A stretch of DNA of 64,000 bases from Tridacna crocea (GCA_943736015.1 OX031063.1:38456672-38520671); one strand, 5' to 3'. Shown: positions 10,694 to 22,283, counted from the first letter of the stretch. A program made the numbers and translations. The notes: generated by a model from the letters alone, not told the origin.

Positions 10694-10719
10694 AAGAAAA
10701 CCATTACAGTGCACTGTCA

Positions 10720-10932
10720 TTAACTCTTTACCACACAGTCCCGACTTTTAACGAACCTGATAAAGAAGTCTTTAGAAAACATTGTAGGTAACCAGCATTT
10801 TCTCCGTTTCCTACAATGTTTTCTACCCTTCCAAAATTAAAATTCAATTTTTTTGGTCACTTTAATGTTGTTGTCTGCAAATGCTTTCACTTCAGACCAG
10901 TCCAAAATTTTGTCTTTTGGTAAAGATTTTAA
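10720..10932 (+). mobile_element. Family A MITE lacking most of the left arm
   Basis: GAAAACATTGTA joins GGTAACCAGC; the right arm is retained. Confidence 0.8.
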
Positions 10933-11026
10933 TACAATCCCACATAACCAGTGCATACTGCTGATCATTTGACATTCCCATGAGCCTTTGCAAGATACTT
11001 GAATGAGACCTTAAATTATTTTCATC

Positions 11027-11222
11027 CTTAACGAAACAACCCCGAGTGAGGCCCCTTTTTAAAACATAATGGGTAAAGCAGAAAATGCAGGTAAGCAGCA
11101 TTTTCTCCTTTTCCCTTAGTGTTTTCTAGTCTTTCAGGACCAAGTTTTATCAGCTCAGCTACATTTGCGGTAACAGCTTTGATCTTTGCCAAGTCTAAAA
11201 TTTTGCTGTTCGGTAAAGAGTG
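11027..11222 (+). mobile_element. Family A MITE, diverged
   Basis: Hairpin and R side are present, ending TTCGGTAAAGAGT. Confidence 0.65.
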
Positions 11223-11361
11223 TAGCTCTAGGCATTGCAGGGAAAACTGTTAAGTTTTGTTCTTATTCTATGATTGTCTGCTAGCTGTTGCCTAATTCAG
11301 ACTCATTGGTAAGAAATTTTATGAAATTTTGTTTGATTATAATATACTGAAAGGTCCTTTT

Positions 11362-11417
11362 TAACCCTTCACTGCACTTTTGGTAATTGAAAGAGAGAGG
11401 CCAATTTAAAACATCAA
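11362..11417 (-). mobile_element. Family A-like MITE, left piece split by a Helentron-like element
   Basis: TTAACCCTTCACTGC starts it and AAAACATCA ends it. The missing part resumes at 12660 as AAAAGAAGAAAATGCTAG. Confidence 0.4.
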
Positions 11418-12659
11418 ACAAGAGCGGCAAATTGTCGCAAGATACGCCCGTCTTACCCCAAATTGTAAAGCTGGGGCATGCACCGGACAAAATTCAAGTA
11501 TGAAAAACAACAAAAGGCAATAACACAAAAATTAAGCGAGCAAGAGTTATGATTCCTGTGTACTGCGCTCCCCCTTGATGAGATCTATCCACCCATGAAA
11601 TTTCATAACTCTAGCTAGTACAGTTTTGGAGATATCCTCCGGACAAAATTCAAGTATGAAAAACGACAAAGGGCAATAACCCAAAAATTAAGCAAGCAAG
11701 AGTTATGGTTTCTGTGCACTGCGCTTCCTTTTGATGAGATCTATCCACCCATGAAATTTCATAACCCTAGCTAGTATAGTTTTGGAGATATGCTCCGGAG
11801 AAAATTCAAGTATGAAAAATAACAAAGGGCAATAACTCAAAAATTAAGCAAGCAAGAGTTATGGTTCCTGTGCACTGCACTCGCCCTCTATGAGATCTAT
11901 CCACCCATGAAATTTCATAACCCTAGGTAGTATAATTTTGGAGATATGCTCCCGACAAAATTCAATAATGAAAAACAACAAAGGGCAGTAACTCAAAAAT
12001 TAAGCAAGCAAGAGTTATGGTTCCTGTGCACTGCACTCGCCCTCTATGAGATCTATCCACCCATGAAATTTCATAACCCTAGGTAGTATAATTTTGGAGA
12101 TATGCTCCGGACAAAATTCAATAATGAAAAACAACAAAGGGCAGTAACTCAAAAATTAAGCAAGCAAGAGTTATGGTTCCTGTGCACTGCACTCCCCCTT
12201 AATGAGATCTATCCACCCATGAAATTTCATAATCCTAGCTAGTATAGTTTTCGAGATATGCTCCGGACAAAATTCAAGTATGAAAAACGACAAAGGGCAA
12301 TAACTCAAAAATTAAGCGAGCAAGAGTTATGGTTCCTGTGCACTGCACTCCTCCTCGATAAGATCTATCCACCCATGAAATTTCATAACCCTAGCTATTA
12401 TAGTTTTGGAGATATGCTCCGGACAAAATTCAAGTACGAAAAACAACAAAGGGCAATAACTCAAAAATTAAGCGAGCAAGAGTTATGGTTCCTGTGCACT
12501 GCACTCCCCCTTGATGAGATCTATCCACCCATGAAATTTCATAACCCTAGCTAGAATAGTTTTGGAGATATGCTCCGGACAAAGAACTGGACGCCGCCCG
12601 CCCGCCCGCCCGGACGCCACGGGTGATCCCATAATACGTCCCGTCTTCGACGGGCGTAT
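11418..12659 (+). mobile_element. Helentron/pearl-like non-autonomous element 1 with a 156-bp array
   Basis: The left terminus is ACAAGAG plus a stem GCGGCAAATTGTCGC, then ATACGCCCGTC. The right terminus is CCCGTCTTCGACGGG then CGTAT, so ATACGCCCGTC is repeated inverted at the far end. The core is a tandem array followed by a CCCG-rich run. Asymmetric terminal repeats and a tandem core match the pearl/Helentron type known in bivalves. No transposase is encoded. Confidence 0.75.
11483..12574 (+). repeat. Tandem array, 7 units of exactly 156 bp
   Basis: Unit starts (CCGGAC or variants) fall at 11483, 11639, 11795, 11951, 12107, 12263 and 12419, with a final partial start at 12575. Spacing is 156 bp every time, with no indel. 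Units include GAGTTATGGTTCCTGTGCAC and CCACCCATGAAATTTCATAA. Because 156 is divisible by three, some units read open; this is not evidence of coding. Confidence 0.95.
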
Positions 12660-12771
12660 AAAAAGAAGAAAATGCTAGTTATCCCCTTTTTTGTCTTCTA
12701 ATACAATTTTCTAGAAAATTCTTTTACTTCAAAGTCATCAAAGGTTGGTAGATGTTATTTAAGGGAAAAAA
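12660..12771 (-). mobile_element. Family A-like MITE, right piece after the inserted element
   Basis: Decayed hairpin and an L-end remnant (CAAAGTCATCAAAGG). Confidence 0.4.
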
Positions 12772-12917
12772 AAGTTTTCTAGCCCACCTAAGCAAATATT
12801 CGGATATGCTTTCATGCCATTCATCCATCCATAGCTCTGCCACACATACAGGATTAAATTTATTTCAGAAAAAAAACTGAAGAAAGTTTTTTTCAACAGC
12901 AGACTGCAGCATGACAA

Positions 12918-15113
12918 ACAAGAGGGCCATGATGGCCCTGAAATCGCTCACCTGAGTTTATTGACCAAACATGCACCATCTAGTTTCCCAGTGACCTAGT
13001 TTTTTATCAGACATTACCCATCATCAAACACTTTTGAGATATCAATAAGACAAACATTCTGGCCAAGTTTCATGAGTATTGGACTGAAAATGTGGCCTCT
13101 ACAGTGTACAAAAGGTTTTTCTAAGATTTCATCAAGTGACCTAGTTTTGGACCCGACAAATACCCATTATCAAACTCTTTTGAGACATCACCAAAACAAA
13201 CATTCTGACCAAATCTGAAGAGTATCAGGCAGAAAATGTAGCCTCTGGAGTGTACACAAGGTTTTTCTAATATTTGACCCATTGACCTAGTTTTTGACTC
13301 CACATGACCCATTTTCAAACTCATTCAAGGTATCACCAGGACAAATATTATGAACAAGTTTTAGGAGTATCAGACTGAAAATGTGTCCTCCAGAGCATAC
13401 AAAAGGTGTTTATAACATTTGACCTATTGACCCAGTTTTTGACCCAACATGACCCATATTCAAACTCATCCAAGATATTATAAAGGCAAACATTCTGACT
13501 AATTTTCAAGAGTGTTGGACTGAAAATGTGGCATCCAGAGCATATACAAGGTTTTTCTAAGATTTGACCTGGTGACCTAGTTTTTAACCCCCAATGACCC
13601 ATTTTCAAACCTGTCTGAGATATCATCAAGACAAACATTCTGACCAACTTACAAGAGTTTCGGACTGAAAATGTGGCCTCTAGAGCCTACAACAGGTTTT
13701 TCTAACATTTGACCTAGTGACCTAGTTTTTGACCCCACATGACCCATTTTCGTTCTTGTCCGAGATATCATCCAGGCAAACATCCTGACCAACTTTCATG
13801 AGTATCCAACTGAAAATATGGCCTCTAGAGCGTACAAAAGGTTTTTCTAAGATTTGACCTAGTGACCTAGTTTTTGACCCCACGTGACCCATTTTCAAAC
13901 TCGTCCGAGATATCATCCAGACAAACATTCTGACCAACTTTCATGAGTATCCGACTGAAAATGTGGCCTCTAGAGCGTACAAAAGGTTTTTCTAAGATTT
14001 GACCTGGTGACCTAGTTTTTGACCCCACGTGACCCACTTTCAAACTCGTCCGAGATATCATCCAGACAAACATTCTGACCATTTTTCATGAGTATCCGAC
14101 TGAAAATGTGGCCTCTAGAGCGTACACAAGGTTTTTCTAAGATTTGACCTGGTGACCTAGTTTTTGACCCCACGTGACCCACTTTTGAACTCGTCCGAGA
14201 TATCATCGAGACAAACATCCTGACCAACTTTCATGAGTATCCGACTGAAAATGCGGCCTCTAGAGCGTACACAAGGTTTTTCTAAGATTTGACCTAGTGA
14301 CCTAGTTTTTGACCCCACGTGACCCACTTTTGAACTCGTCCGAGATATCATCGAGACAAACATCCTGACCAACTTTCATGAGTATCCGACTGAAAATGCG
14401 GCCTCTAGAGCGTACACAAGGTTTTTCTAAGATTTGACCTAGTGACCTAGTTTTTGACCCCACATGACCCATTTTCAAACTCGTCCGAGATATCATCGAG
14501 ACAAACATCCTGACCAACTTTCATGAGTATCCGACTGAAAATGCGGCCTCTAGAGCGTACACAAGGTTTTTCTAAGATTTGACCTGGTGACCTAGTTTTT
14601 GACCCCACATGACCCATTTTCGAACTCGTCCGAGATATCATCGAGACAAACATCCTGACCAACTTTCATGAGTATCCGACTCAAAATGCGGCCTCTAGAG
14701 CGTACACAAGGTTTTTCTAAGATTTGACCTAGTGACCTAGTTTTTGACCCCACATGACCCATTTTCAAACTCGTCCGAGATATCATCGAGACAAACATCC
14801 TGACCAACTTTCATGAGTATCCGACTCAAAATGCGGCCTCTAGAGCGTACACAAGGTTTTTCTAAGATTTGACCTAGTGACCTAGTTTTTGACCCCACAT
14901 GACCCATTTTCGAACTCGTCCGAGATTTCATCGAGACAAACATCCTGACCAACTTTCATGAGTATCCGACCAAAACTGTGGCCTGTAGAGCGTACACAAG
15001 GTAAAAAGTTGATGACGGACGACGGACGACGCACGACGCACGACGGACGACGGACGACGGACACAGCACGATCACAATAGCTCACCATGAGCACTTCATG
15101 CTCAGGTGAGCTA
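12918..15113 (+). mobile_element. Helentron/pearl-like non-autonomous element 2 with a 145-bp array
   Basis: Left end is ACAAGAG with stem GGGCCATGATGGCCC, then CGCTCACCTGAG. Right end has a GACGGAC-rich run (15012-15062), the stem TGAGCACTTCATGCTCA and CTCAGGTGAGCTA. The subterminal CTCACCTGAG is inverted at the right end, as in elements 1 and 3. Confidence 0.8.
12991..14998 (+). repeat. Tandem array, about 14 units of 145 bp
   Basis: GTGACCTAGTTTT recurs every 145 bp (146 once) from 12991 to 14877. Units from about 13.9 kb rightwards are nearly identical, while the leftmost are clearly diverged. Minus-strand ORFs repeating every 145 bp are a by-product of the array. Confidence 0.95.
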
Positions 15114-15399
15114 AAAATATGGAAAAAAGTCCTCTTTAGGTAATGCATAAATATGGCATAAAAACCAAAAAGATACGTAAATAAATATGCAAGTTGGCCA
15201 AAGCGTATCTAAAATAATGCTGTGTATTGAAACAAGAGCTTTAGGTCACAGTTCTTGGATCTTGATTGATTTTCAAGCAAACGACCACAATGCATAATGC
15301 CCTGTCTATTGATTGACTGAGTGGTTACATTGATGCTGGATTTATTGATATTGGGAATGGAATTGCACTCAATGCATCTGCAAAGCATTTCTCCCTTAC

Positions 15400-15441
15400 C
15401 TTGCAATTTAGTCTGGCTTGCCAATTATCCTGGTGGGATAG
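15400..15441 (-). CDS. Candidate micro-exon of an unidentified minus-strand gene
   Basis: These 42 nt (14 codons) lie between acceptor TGTGTTCTGTCCAG and donor AAG|GTAAGG. Only the phase-0 frame is open, reading LSHQDNWQARLNCK. Phase agrees with the candidates at 24398 and 40983, so all three could belong to one transcript. Confidence 0.32.
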
Positions 15442-16372
15442 CTGGACAGAACACAGTTGGAAACATTCACCAACTGATTGTACTTTTTTTAATTTTTGAT
15501 TTTACTTTTATTTCAATATAATTCAGAATTAGTTGTTTTCATCAGTATTTGTGAGTTCTGATTGGCTGAAACAAAAAAAATTCCCAGCACCATGAAAAAA
15601 GAAATCCTGCATTGCCTAAACTTCTTTTGCAGTCAAACTAATATAAACAAACATGTACATCAGATTTCATAATCTTTTTCTTTCAAAAGTCAAAAGTTCA
15701 AAAGCTCCTGAAATGAGAAAAATAAGTAGCAATAAATGCTAAAGACCTAAAACTTATTATCAATTTATTGGATCTGAATTATTTAATTTTCATACTTCCA
15801 ATGTCTTGTGATGATGTCATGAATCATACTTTTTTTACATCATGAACAAACTTTGTACCACGCTATGAAAAACCAATGAACTGGGAATTAGAAACATTGG
15901 ATATACAAAAATAGAAAAACTGCAGTTAGTACTATTTCTGTTTGTATTTGTTGTCTGTGGTATTGAATTTTATTTTATTTTATAAAGCATGGCACATATA
16001 ACTTACCAGTATAAATTTAACTTTGGCATATAAGTACTGTACATAAAGCAATCTTTGTGCATTGGGAAATATTGCCTTATAATAGCAATTTTCCACCAAC
16101 CAGTCTTCATAAAGAAGTACCGTAACACTCATTTTGTATGTCTGCATAATTTATATGCACTCGTATATTTGCTTGTGCAACATACTTGGATCAGTTTGAA
16201 AGTTTTTTCTATGTCTTCATCACCAGAATTAAACATATAATTGTGTTTCACTATTCTAGTAAAAGACTTTATAATACAAAAACCTTATCTAAAATGATTC
16301 AACTGAACTTAGATATTGTTTTAAATCTAAATTCAAGTGTGATTTTTTAGATAAAGTTTTCTCTATCTTCAG
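15442..16372. other. Unique AT-rich sequence, no gene seen
   Basis: No recognised repeat family or exon apart from the flanking candidates. Confidence 0.5.
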
Positions 16373-16418
16373 AACTTGAATGGAGGAAAAACACTGAGGG
16401 GACAAGGGGCCACAACAT
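16373..16418 (+). CDS. Candidate plus-strand micro-exon
   Basis: These 46 nt lie between acceptor TTTTCTCTATCTTCAG and donor CAT|GTAAGT. Two frames are open, LEWRKNTEGTRGHN and NLNGGKTLRGQGATT. It lies in repeat-free sequence. Its first frame ends in phase 2, which fits the start of the candidate at 22218. Confidence 0.3.
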
Positions 16419-17164
16419 GTAAGTAATACTGAATTGAATCTGGCTGTTAAGTTCAATTAGTTTATTAAATAATATAAGTCTACATGTATACATGTTCAAT
16501 TTACATTATTTATATTTTAAACAATTCTTGGTCAATAGAGATTTAAATGTTGTTGAATCAAAGTTTCCGATTGCCCAACACTTTACTATTATGAGGATGA
16601 TGGTGTTTAAAAGAATTGTCGGTGAATTCCCAATTTTGTTTTCTAGCTTTCAAAAAGTATAATTATCTTGTCAAATAGGCTACATTCAAATTTTCTTCTG
16701 CATAATAATTTGCATGAGTTTAATTAGGATAAGTCTGCATTTGGAACTTGTTTAGAATCTGTTGTTTGGTAGAGTTAAATACTCACTAATCTGGTTAAAA
16801 CCCACAGTTATAGCAACATAAGTCTTACACAATGCTATTAATCACTTACATATATTTTGTTCACACATTACAGAGTTTTGAGTATGTGTTCTTGTTGAAT
16901 ATCAATTTTTTTTATTCCGTAAATTTTTCTGTAGTGACTAGTCTGATGTTTGTTCATTCACATGTATTCTCATACTTTGCATTAGATGAGAATTTGGGAT
17001 AAAAAAATCTCAGAATTCAGTTCCGATATAAATTTCCACAATACCACTCATAGTAAAATTATTATGATTGCAAACAATGGGGAGATAGTTGACATACACT
17101 TAAATATCAACCCTTATCACGGTACTGCTGCTTGAGCCTGACTGTTGTTAGAGCCCGAAATTTA
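16419..17164. other. Unique AT-rich sequence, no gene seen
   Basis: Only short spurious ORFs. Confidence 0.5.
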
Positions 17165-17330
17165 TTTAACTCCTTCCATATCCATAGATGACACCAGAAG
17201 CTTTTGTGGACAGTGTAGGTCAGAGATCAGACTGCACAGAATGTGCAGTCTGATCTCTGACCTACACTGTCTACTGCTTTATTCTGAATCATGACCATAC
17301 ACTGTCTTGATCTTGTAGTACATCTGTATG
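17165..17330 (+). mobile_element. Family B hairpin element with a perfect stem
   Basis: The stem at 17209-17271 is a perfect inverted repeat (GACAGTGTAGGTCAGAGATC and its complement). The flank GACACCAGAAGCTTTTGTGG is shared with 62776. Confidence 0.8.
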
Positions 17331-17578
17331 TAGCCTTTGAAAAAATGCAATTATATGTATTCAGTAATGACAGAATTAAAGGTTAAAGGTTGATCAATGT
17401 TTCTGGTCTTGTAACTCAGCTATTCAAAGAGCACTTCTAAATTACATTGCAGAATGCCAATGTTAGGATCAGAAAATGCTTGGCTCTTGCTTAAAGCTGG
17501 GCTGTCAAAAGGTGAGCCATTTAGATTACCATTTTACTAAAAGAATATCACAAGAATTTCGGCTATCAACATAATATT

Positions 17579-17828
17579 TATGGCCTGCAACACTTGAAAA
17601 GGGGCATTCATAAAGTGTCGTCTTGGATCAGCCTGTGCAGTCTCCACACGCTAATCCAAGATAGCAGTTTACGATTTCATTAGAATTTGTGTTACAGTAG
17701 ACTTGAGAAAAAAACAAAATACATTAAAACAGAAAGTGTTTTTTGGAATCAGCCTGCGCAGGCTGGTCCCAGACTACACTATATGCAAATGTTCGAATGC
17801 CCCTTTTTGTGTATTGAAGGCCATATAT
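17579..17828. mobile_element. Family F double-hairpin element
   Basis: Ends are TGGCCTGCAACACTTGAAAA and AATGCCCCTTTTTGTGTATT. Two internal GTGTCGTCTTGGATC/AGCCTGCGCAG-type hairpins are diverged. Confidence 0.75.
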
Positions 17829-17945
17829 GAGCCATGCTCTTTGATGCATCATAAAAAGCATGTCATCACACTATATGGCTTATAGGTTATCGCATCTTGA
17901 AAGAAACTTGAGCAAATTTATAAGTTTGAAACAGTTCCAGATAAA

Positions 17946-18118
17946 AAGGAGTGATAGTTTTCTAAAGCCTTTATTTCTCTTCAAAACCCTATGTTGTGGT
18001 GCTCATTAGAATCGTCTCGATGAGACGATTCTATTGAGTACCAACAACATAGGGTTTTAGTGGGAAATAATTTATATTTTCAATTTTGAAATCGAAATCA
18101 CTCCCTCTATCTGGAGCT
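17946..18118. mobile_element. Family E MITE
   Basis: Central hairpin ATCGTCTC...GAGACGAT near 18010; right end CACTCCCTCTATCTGGAGCT is intact. Confidence 0.8.
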
Positions 18119-18333
18119 ATGTTGAAAACATGTTACAACAGTACATTGAGCCATGCTCTGGAAAACAGGTTTTACTGTATCTCCATGAAACTTTACACCA
18201 AGCAAAGTAATCACATCCAGTTTGTCTAAAAACCAACTGAATTACAAGTCAAATTGGTAGTTGGACATGCTGAACATTTACAGGTAACAAAAACTTATCA
18301 GTTGAATCCGTTAGCCTGTTTGGCTGCCACGAA

Positions 18334-18562
18334 TTAACTCATTACCACACAAGAAAATTTTAGACTGGTCCAAATTGAAAGCATTTGCAGACGACAAAAG
18401 AAAGGTGACTGAAAAATAGAAATTTGTTCTGGGAAGGGGAGAAATCACTGGGGGAAAAGGAGAAAATGCTGGTTACCAGCATTTTCTCCTTTTCCCACAG
18501 TGTTTTCAAAAGGCTTCTTTCTCAGGGGCGTCAAAAGTAGGGATTGAGTGGTAATGGGTTAA
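18334..18562 (-). mobile_element. Family A MITE, complete
   Basis: Near-consensus in the CACTGTG/CACAGTG arm subtype, with one arm carrying CACTGGGGG instead. Confidence 0.88.
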
Positions 18563-18597
18563 TACTTTTCAAGTGCTTTAAATCTCTCTTTTACAGA

Positions 18598-18742
18598 GTC
18601 TTATTCATATTAGTTCACTTTAGTTAATACATGTGAAATTATTGTGGCAAAAGGAACTTTAGCATATAATGAGCAATTTATCTTTTTTCAAAATGCTTTC
18701 AAAAGCAGTCTTCAGCAAAAAGAAACTGAAGCCAAAGGGTTA
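18598..18742 (+). mobile_element. Family A-prime-like fragment
   Basis: ATTGTGGCAAAAGG and GAGCAATTTATC are recognisable. Confidence 0.35.
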
Positions 18743-18814
18743 AAGTTTTTTTTGTCAGAAGGCGGAGCATGTTTCCTTTGTCATTTTACTTTTGTTCATC
18801 CTTGCCTATAGACA

Positions 18815-18815
<1 letters not shown>

Positions 18816-18847
<32 letters not shown>

Positions 18848-18848
18848 G
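18816..18848 (+). repeat. (GACA)n microsatellite
   Basis: Eight uninterrupted GACA units. Confidence 0.95.
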
Positions 18849-19007
18849 TCAATTAGTCCTGATAACTTCATTATTAGTGTAACAATGAATCAGAGGATCA
18901 TGTGACAGATGCTGGTGCAAATGGGGGTTGAATGAGTTTTTCTAATGCACTATAAATGCAAGTAATATATATATGGGCCCATTTGTCTATAACCTGGGAG
19001 AATCATG

Positions 19008-19150
19008 AACTAGTTTGGTCTTTTGGCATGCAGAAAATTTAATAATAACTAAAAGTTTTGACCTTGGTCAGCCTGTACTGAATGTATAGGTTGATAGTGT
19101 GATGTTTTTTACAGATGCATTAAGCCCCCTTTTCACAGGACATGGTTCAT
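19008..19150 (+). mobile_element. Family G element
   Basis: GGCATGCAGAAAATT, GGTCAGCCTG and CAGATGCATTAAGCCCC in order, ending near CACAGGACATGG. Same order at 33440 and 50215. Confidence 0.6.
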
Positions 19151-19840
19151 GCTGCTATGAGGTGAATCAATTAGTGATGATTTTGTACAAGAAGAATGTG
19201 GGAGAGATAGAACTGTTTTGTAGATATGAACTATGTACATACAGTAATTAGATGTCAATTAGCCGATGTATATTGATAACAGTCTATGTCTAACATATGT
19301 ATCAGAAATTGTCCTTAAGTAAAGCCAAATCTTTGTTAGACACCAATCTGTGTTCCACTACCATCTGCATGAACCAGAATCAAGTTTAAGAGCGCAAGTC
19401 ACAGTCTTTATTTGAAAGATTACATAGTATGTTTTAAACAACTATTGCAAGAACAACTCTTCTAATTGATTCTTTACCAAAGAATCTCATGTTTTAATCC
19501 TTAGTAATCAGGGGCGTTACCAAGAAAAAGTAAGGGGAAGGGGGCGGTTGTTGGGGGGCATCCCCTAAGGAAATTTCAATATTCAAAATGGCTGTAGAAC
19601 GATAAGGAGCCTCTTCTGAAGTAGAAATTTGGTTTTTAAAGACTGGTTTGATTGTGCCTCAGCTATCGACCTATTCTCGATTTTTTTTTGTACATTACAC
19701 ACATGTGTGGTGTGCATAATAGAGTAATGCCTATGGTAATATCTAAAGCTTATAAAACTATTGTGGGAAAGGGACCTAGGTATTTAGTTCACATGCCATA
19801 ATTCAAAGTTTTTGCACAACACCATTAAATAAAACTACTT
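19151..19840. other. Unique sequence, no gene seen
   Basis: Contains a short G-rich patch near 19530-19560. Confidence 0.5.
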
Positions 19841-20293
19841 ATTTCATGCTTTCCGGTAGGATATCGAGAAATGGCAGTGAAAATATTTTTCGATCTTACA
19901 CTGGTATCACCAGTGAAAATACCGATTTTCACGTTCTTGTTGCCTAGGTAAATTGCGCGTGCCTAACAACCAGATGGGAAATATGACGTCATATACCTTA
20001 CATTTCACGCGCTTGACATAACGTTGCTATGCGGGAGGGGTACGCCACGGGGAATAAGGGAAAAGAACTGTACTGAATTTTGATAAAGCTCCTCCCAGAA
20101 AGGATTAAAAGCATAAAATAAATAGAATATTTGTTTTTTTCGGTGAAAGATTGAAATTTATTTCATCTCGTGAACACCATCGGTAATATTTTCACTCGTG
20201 GCTGCGCCACTCGTGAAAATAGATCTATTACCGATGGTGCCCACTAGATGAAATAAATTTCGATCTTACACCGAAAAAACCAAATATCCTCTA
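19841..20293 (-). mobile_element. Family H element (about 450 bp)
   Basis: Runs from TTTCATGCTTTCCGGTAGG to GATATTTGG inverse. Contains a CRE-type TGACGTCA, GCGCGTGCCTAAC, and a strong hairpin around ACCATCGGTAATATTTTCAC. Oriented opposite to its neighbour. Confidence 0.8.
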
Positions 20294-20339
20294 TATATAT
20301 TTTTCTGTACAACATCTAGAACTAAATGTATCAAATAAA

Positions 20340-20791
20340 TAGAGGATATTAGTTTTTTTTCGGTGAAAGATCGAAATTTATTTCATTAAGTGAACATCAT
20401 CGGTAATGTTTTCATGAGTGGTGCAGCCGAGTGAAAATATTACCGATGGTGTTTACGAGATGAAATAAATTTTGATCTTTCTCTGAAAAAAAACAAATAT
20501 TCTATTTATTTCATGCTTTTAACCCTTTTTTGGAGGAGCTTTTACCAAAACCCAGTTCAGTCCTTTCAGTAATTCCCCATGGCATACCCCCTCTACATAG
20601 CAATGCATTACAACATTTCGTCATGCACGAGAAATGTAAGGTAAATGACGTCATATTTCAATTTCGGTTGTTAGTCACGTGCATTTTACCTAGATAACTA
20701 AAAGAATCAGTATTTTCACTGGTCTTACCAGTGGAATATTGAAAAATATTTTCCCCGCTATTTCTTGGTATCCTACCAGAAAGTATGAAAT
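20340..20791 (+). mobile_element. Family H element, head-to-head partner
   Basis: Starts AGAGGATATT, with the same hairpin and GTAAATGACGTCATATTTC, and ends ACCAGAAAGTATGAAATAAA. Confidence 0.8.
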
Positions 20792-21167
20792 AAAAAAGTG
20801 CAATATTTATGTTTGAATAATGGGAAACTTATTTTGTAATCAGTATCTCAGTTTATTTTAATGAGATCAGCTATGAGACCATCATACTAATTTCAATATG
20901 AATACTTATAATTGACATGATTGTGTCAATTGAAAAAAGGACCATACATGTGTACACATGTGGCCCTATCAGGAAATACCATTGAAAAAAAGTTTTCCTT
21001 ATTTCTGCGTTTCTTCTTTTACTGAAAATTTGCCAGCTATTTCCAGTTATTGCCTTGCTTAATTCAGTGATATAATTTTTTGTGATTGATGAGATTGTAA
21101 AAATATTATTATTCACAATTCATGGCTCAGTTTGCCTCGTACCTGTTATGGTGTACATTTATTAAGG
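20792..21167. other. Unique AT-rich sequence, no gene seen
   Basis: A minus-strand ORF of 81 codons here has no splice signals or family resemblance. Confidence 0.5.
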
Positions 21168-21330
21168 AATAAAAGAAGAAAATACCTAGAAACAAGAAGT
21201 TTCTTCTCTTCCTCCAGTATTTTTACTTTTTGTCCCATCAGACAAATTCCAGCATTTTGGCAAAATTTGTGGTCTGTAAATGCCTTTGTAGTGAAGTCTA
21301 CAAATTTGTTGTCTGGGAATAGACTGAGAG
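21168..21330 (+). mobile_element. Family A MITE, degenerate
   Basis: R side GGTCTGTAAATGCC and CTACAAATTTGTTGTCTGGG are recognisable. Confidence 0.4.
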
Positions 21331-21639
21331 TTCTGTAGTATTTATAAATACATGTTTCATTGCAGTGGAACTACCGGTATTGATATTCATGAAATATACC
21401 CCAATCATACAGGTAATGAGCATTTTACAGAAACAGTGCATTGCAGACATGTTTTGTTGCCTTGTTATTACCCAGAGTGCAGTATATTGTAGAATCGTTA
21501 TGGTGGTATGAGGGTCTGTTTCAGATAACTAGACTGGTTATAAACACAATAACAAGGTATGTGATTGGAATTTCAGCTATTCTTGTGATGCAATCATGTA
21601 GAAATTTACATACAAGGGGCAACTCTAGCTACTGATGGG

Positions 21640-21672
21640 GATAGTGCAGATCATGCTCAGACTGTACAGATC
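21640..21672 (+). mobile_element. Family B fragment
   Basis: Short remnant AGTGCAGATCATGCTCAGAC. Confidence 0.35.
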
Positions 21673-21917
21673 TAATACATGTGTGCTATGATAGGTGATA
21701 AGAGAACTTCATGCATCTGCAACAGGTATCAATTCATGTCTGCCTGTGAAGTTATAGTGCAAGCCTACATGGATTGATACCTTTTGCTTTTTGTAAATTT
21801 TCTGTTTGTCCAAGGACCATTCTTCCTCAAGAATCAGACAATCAGTAGACAAAACAGGTTTTTCTGGATTGCTAATTATGTGACAACTTCCTTGGTAAAA
21901 TGTATTACAGATATACA

Positions 21918-22145
21918 TTAACCCTTTCCCAAACAAGCCCTGAGTTTTATGTGTGTGCTCTAAAAGTCTTTTGAAAACACTGGGGGAAAAGGAGAAATTG
22001 CTCGTAACGAGCAATTTCTCCTTTTCCCCCAGTGTTTTCTACCCTCTTTGAGAACTTTCTGCCATTTTCTCTAAATCTAAAATTGTCGTCTGCAAACTCT
22101 TTTGGTTTGGAAGAGTCCAAAATTTGTCGTTTGGGAAAGGGTTAA
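21918..22145 (+). mobile_element. Family A subfamily S2, complete, perfect hairpin
   Basis: Hairpin 21973-22039 is a perfect 33-bp inverted repeat with arms CACTGGGGGAAAAGGAG and apex GCTCGTAACGAGC. Ends are TTAACCCTTTCCCAAACAAG and GTCGTTTGGGAAAGGGTTAA. Confidence 0.92.
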
Positions 22146-22217
22146 ATTCCTTTTTGCAAGAGCATGCTCCGTATGTATGAGCTATTCTGATAGCTACCAT
22201 TTTGAAAATTGTCCTAG

Positions 22218-22283
22218 TTTCCCGAGATCTGTGAGATTAGCTGAGGCACTCTGTCACATACAGTCAGATGGCATGCCTTGGAA
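22218..22283 (+). CDS. Candidate plus-strand exon
   Basis: These 66 nt follow TTGTCCTAG and end GGAA|GTAAGA. The only frame open throughout starts with one base of a split codon and reads FPRSVRLAEALC then HIQSDGMPW. The acceptor has a weak pyrimidine tract. I do not recognise the product. Confidence 0.28.

Noticed and set aside
12258-12554. 98-codon plus ORF with a 52-residue repeat
   Set aside because: Arises because the 156-bp unit is divisible by three; other units carry stops.
11483-15000. CRISPR-like array
   Set aside because: Units are contiguous with no unique spacers and the genome is eukaryotic.
13121-15148. Series of overlapping minus-strand ORFs of 71 codons spaced 145 bp apart
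   Set aside because: They are frames of the 145-bp tandem array, each starting MVRMFV and ending GVKN; no splice or family evidence.
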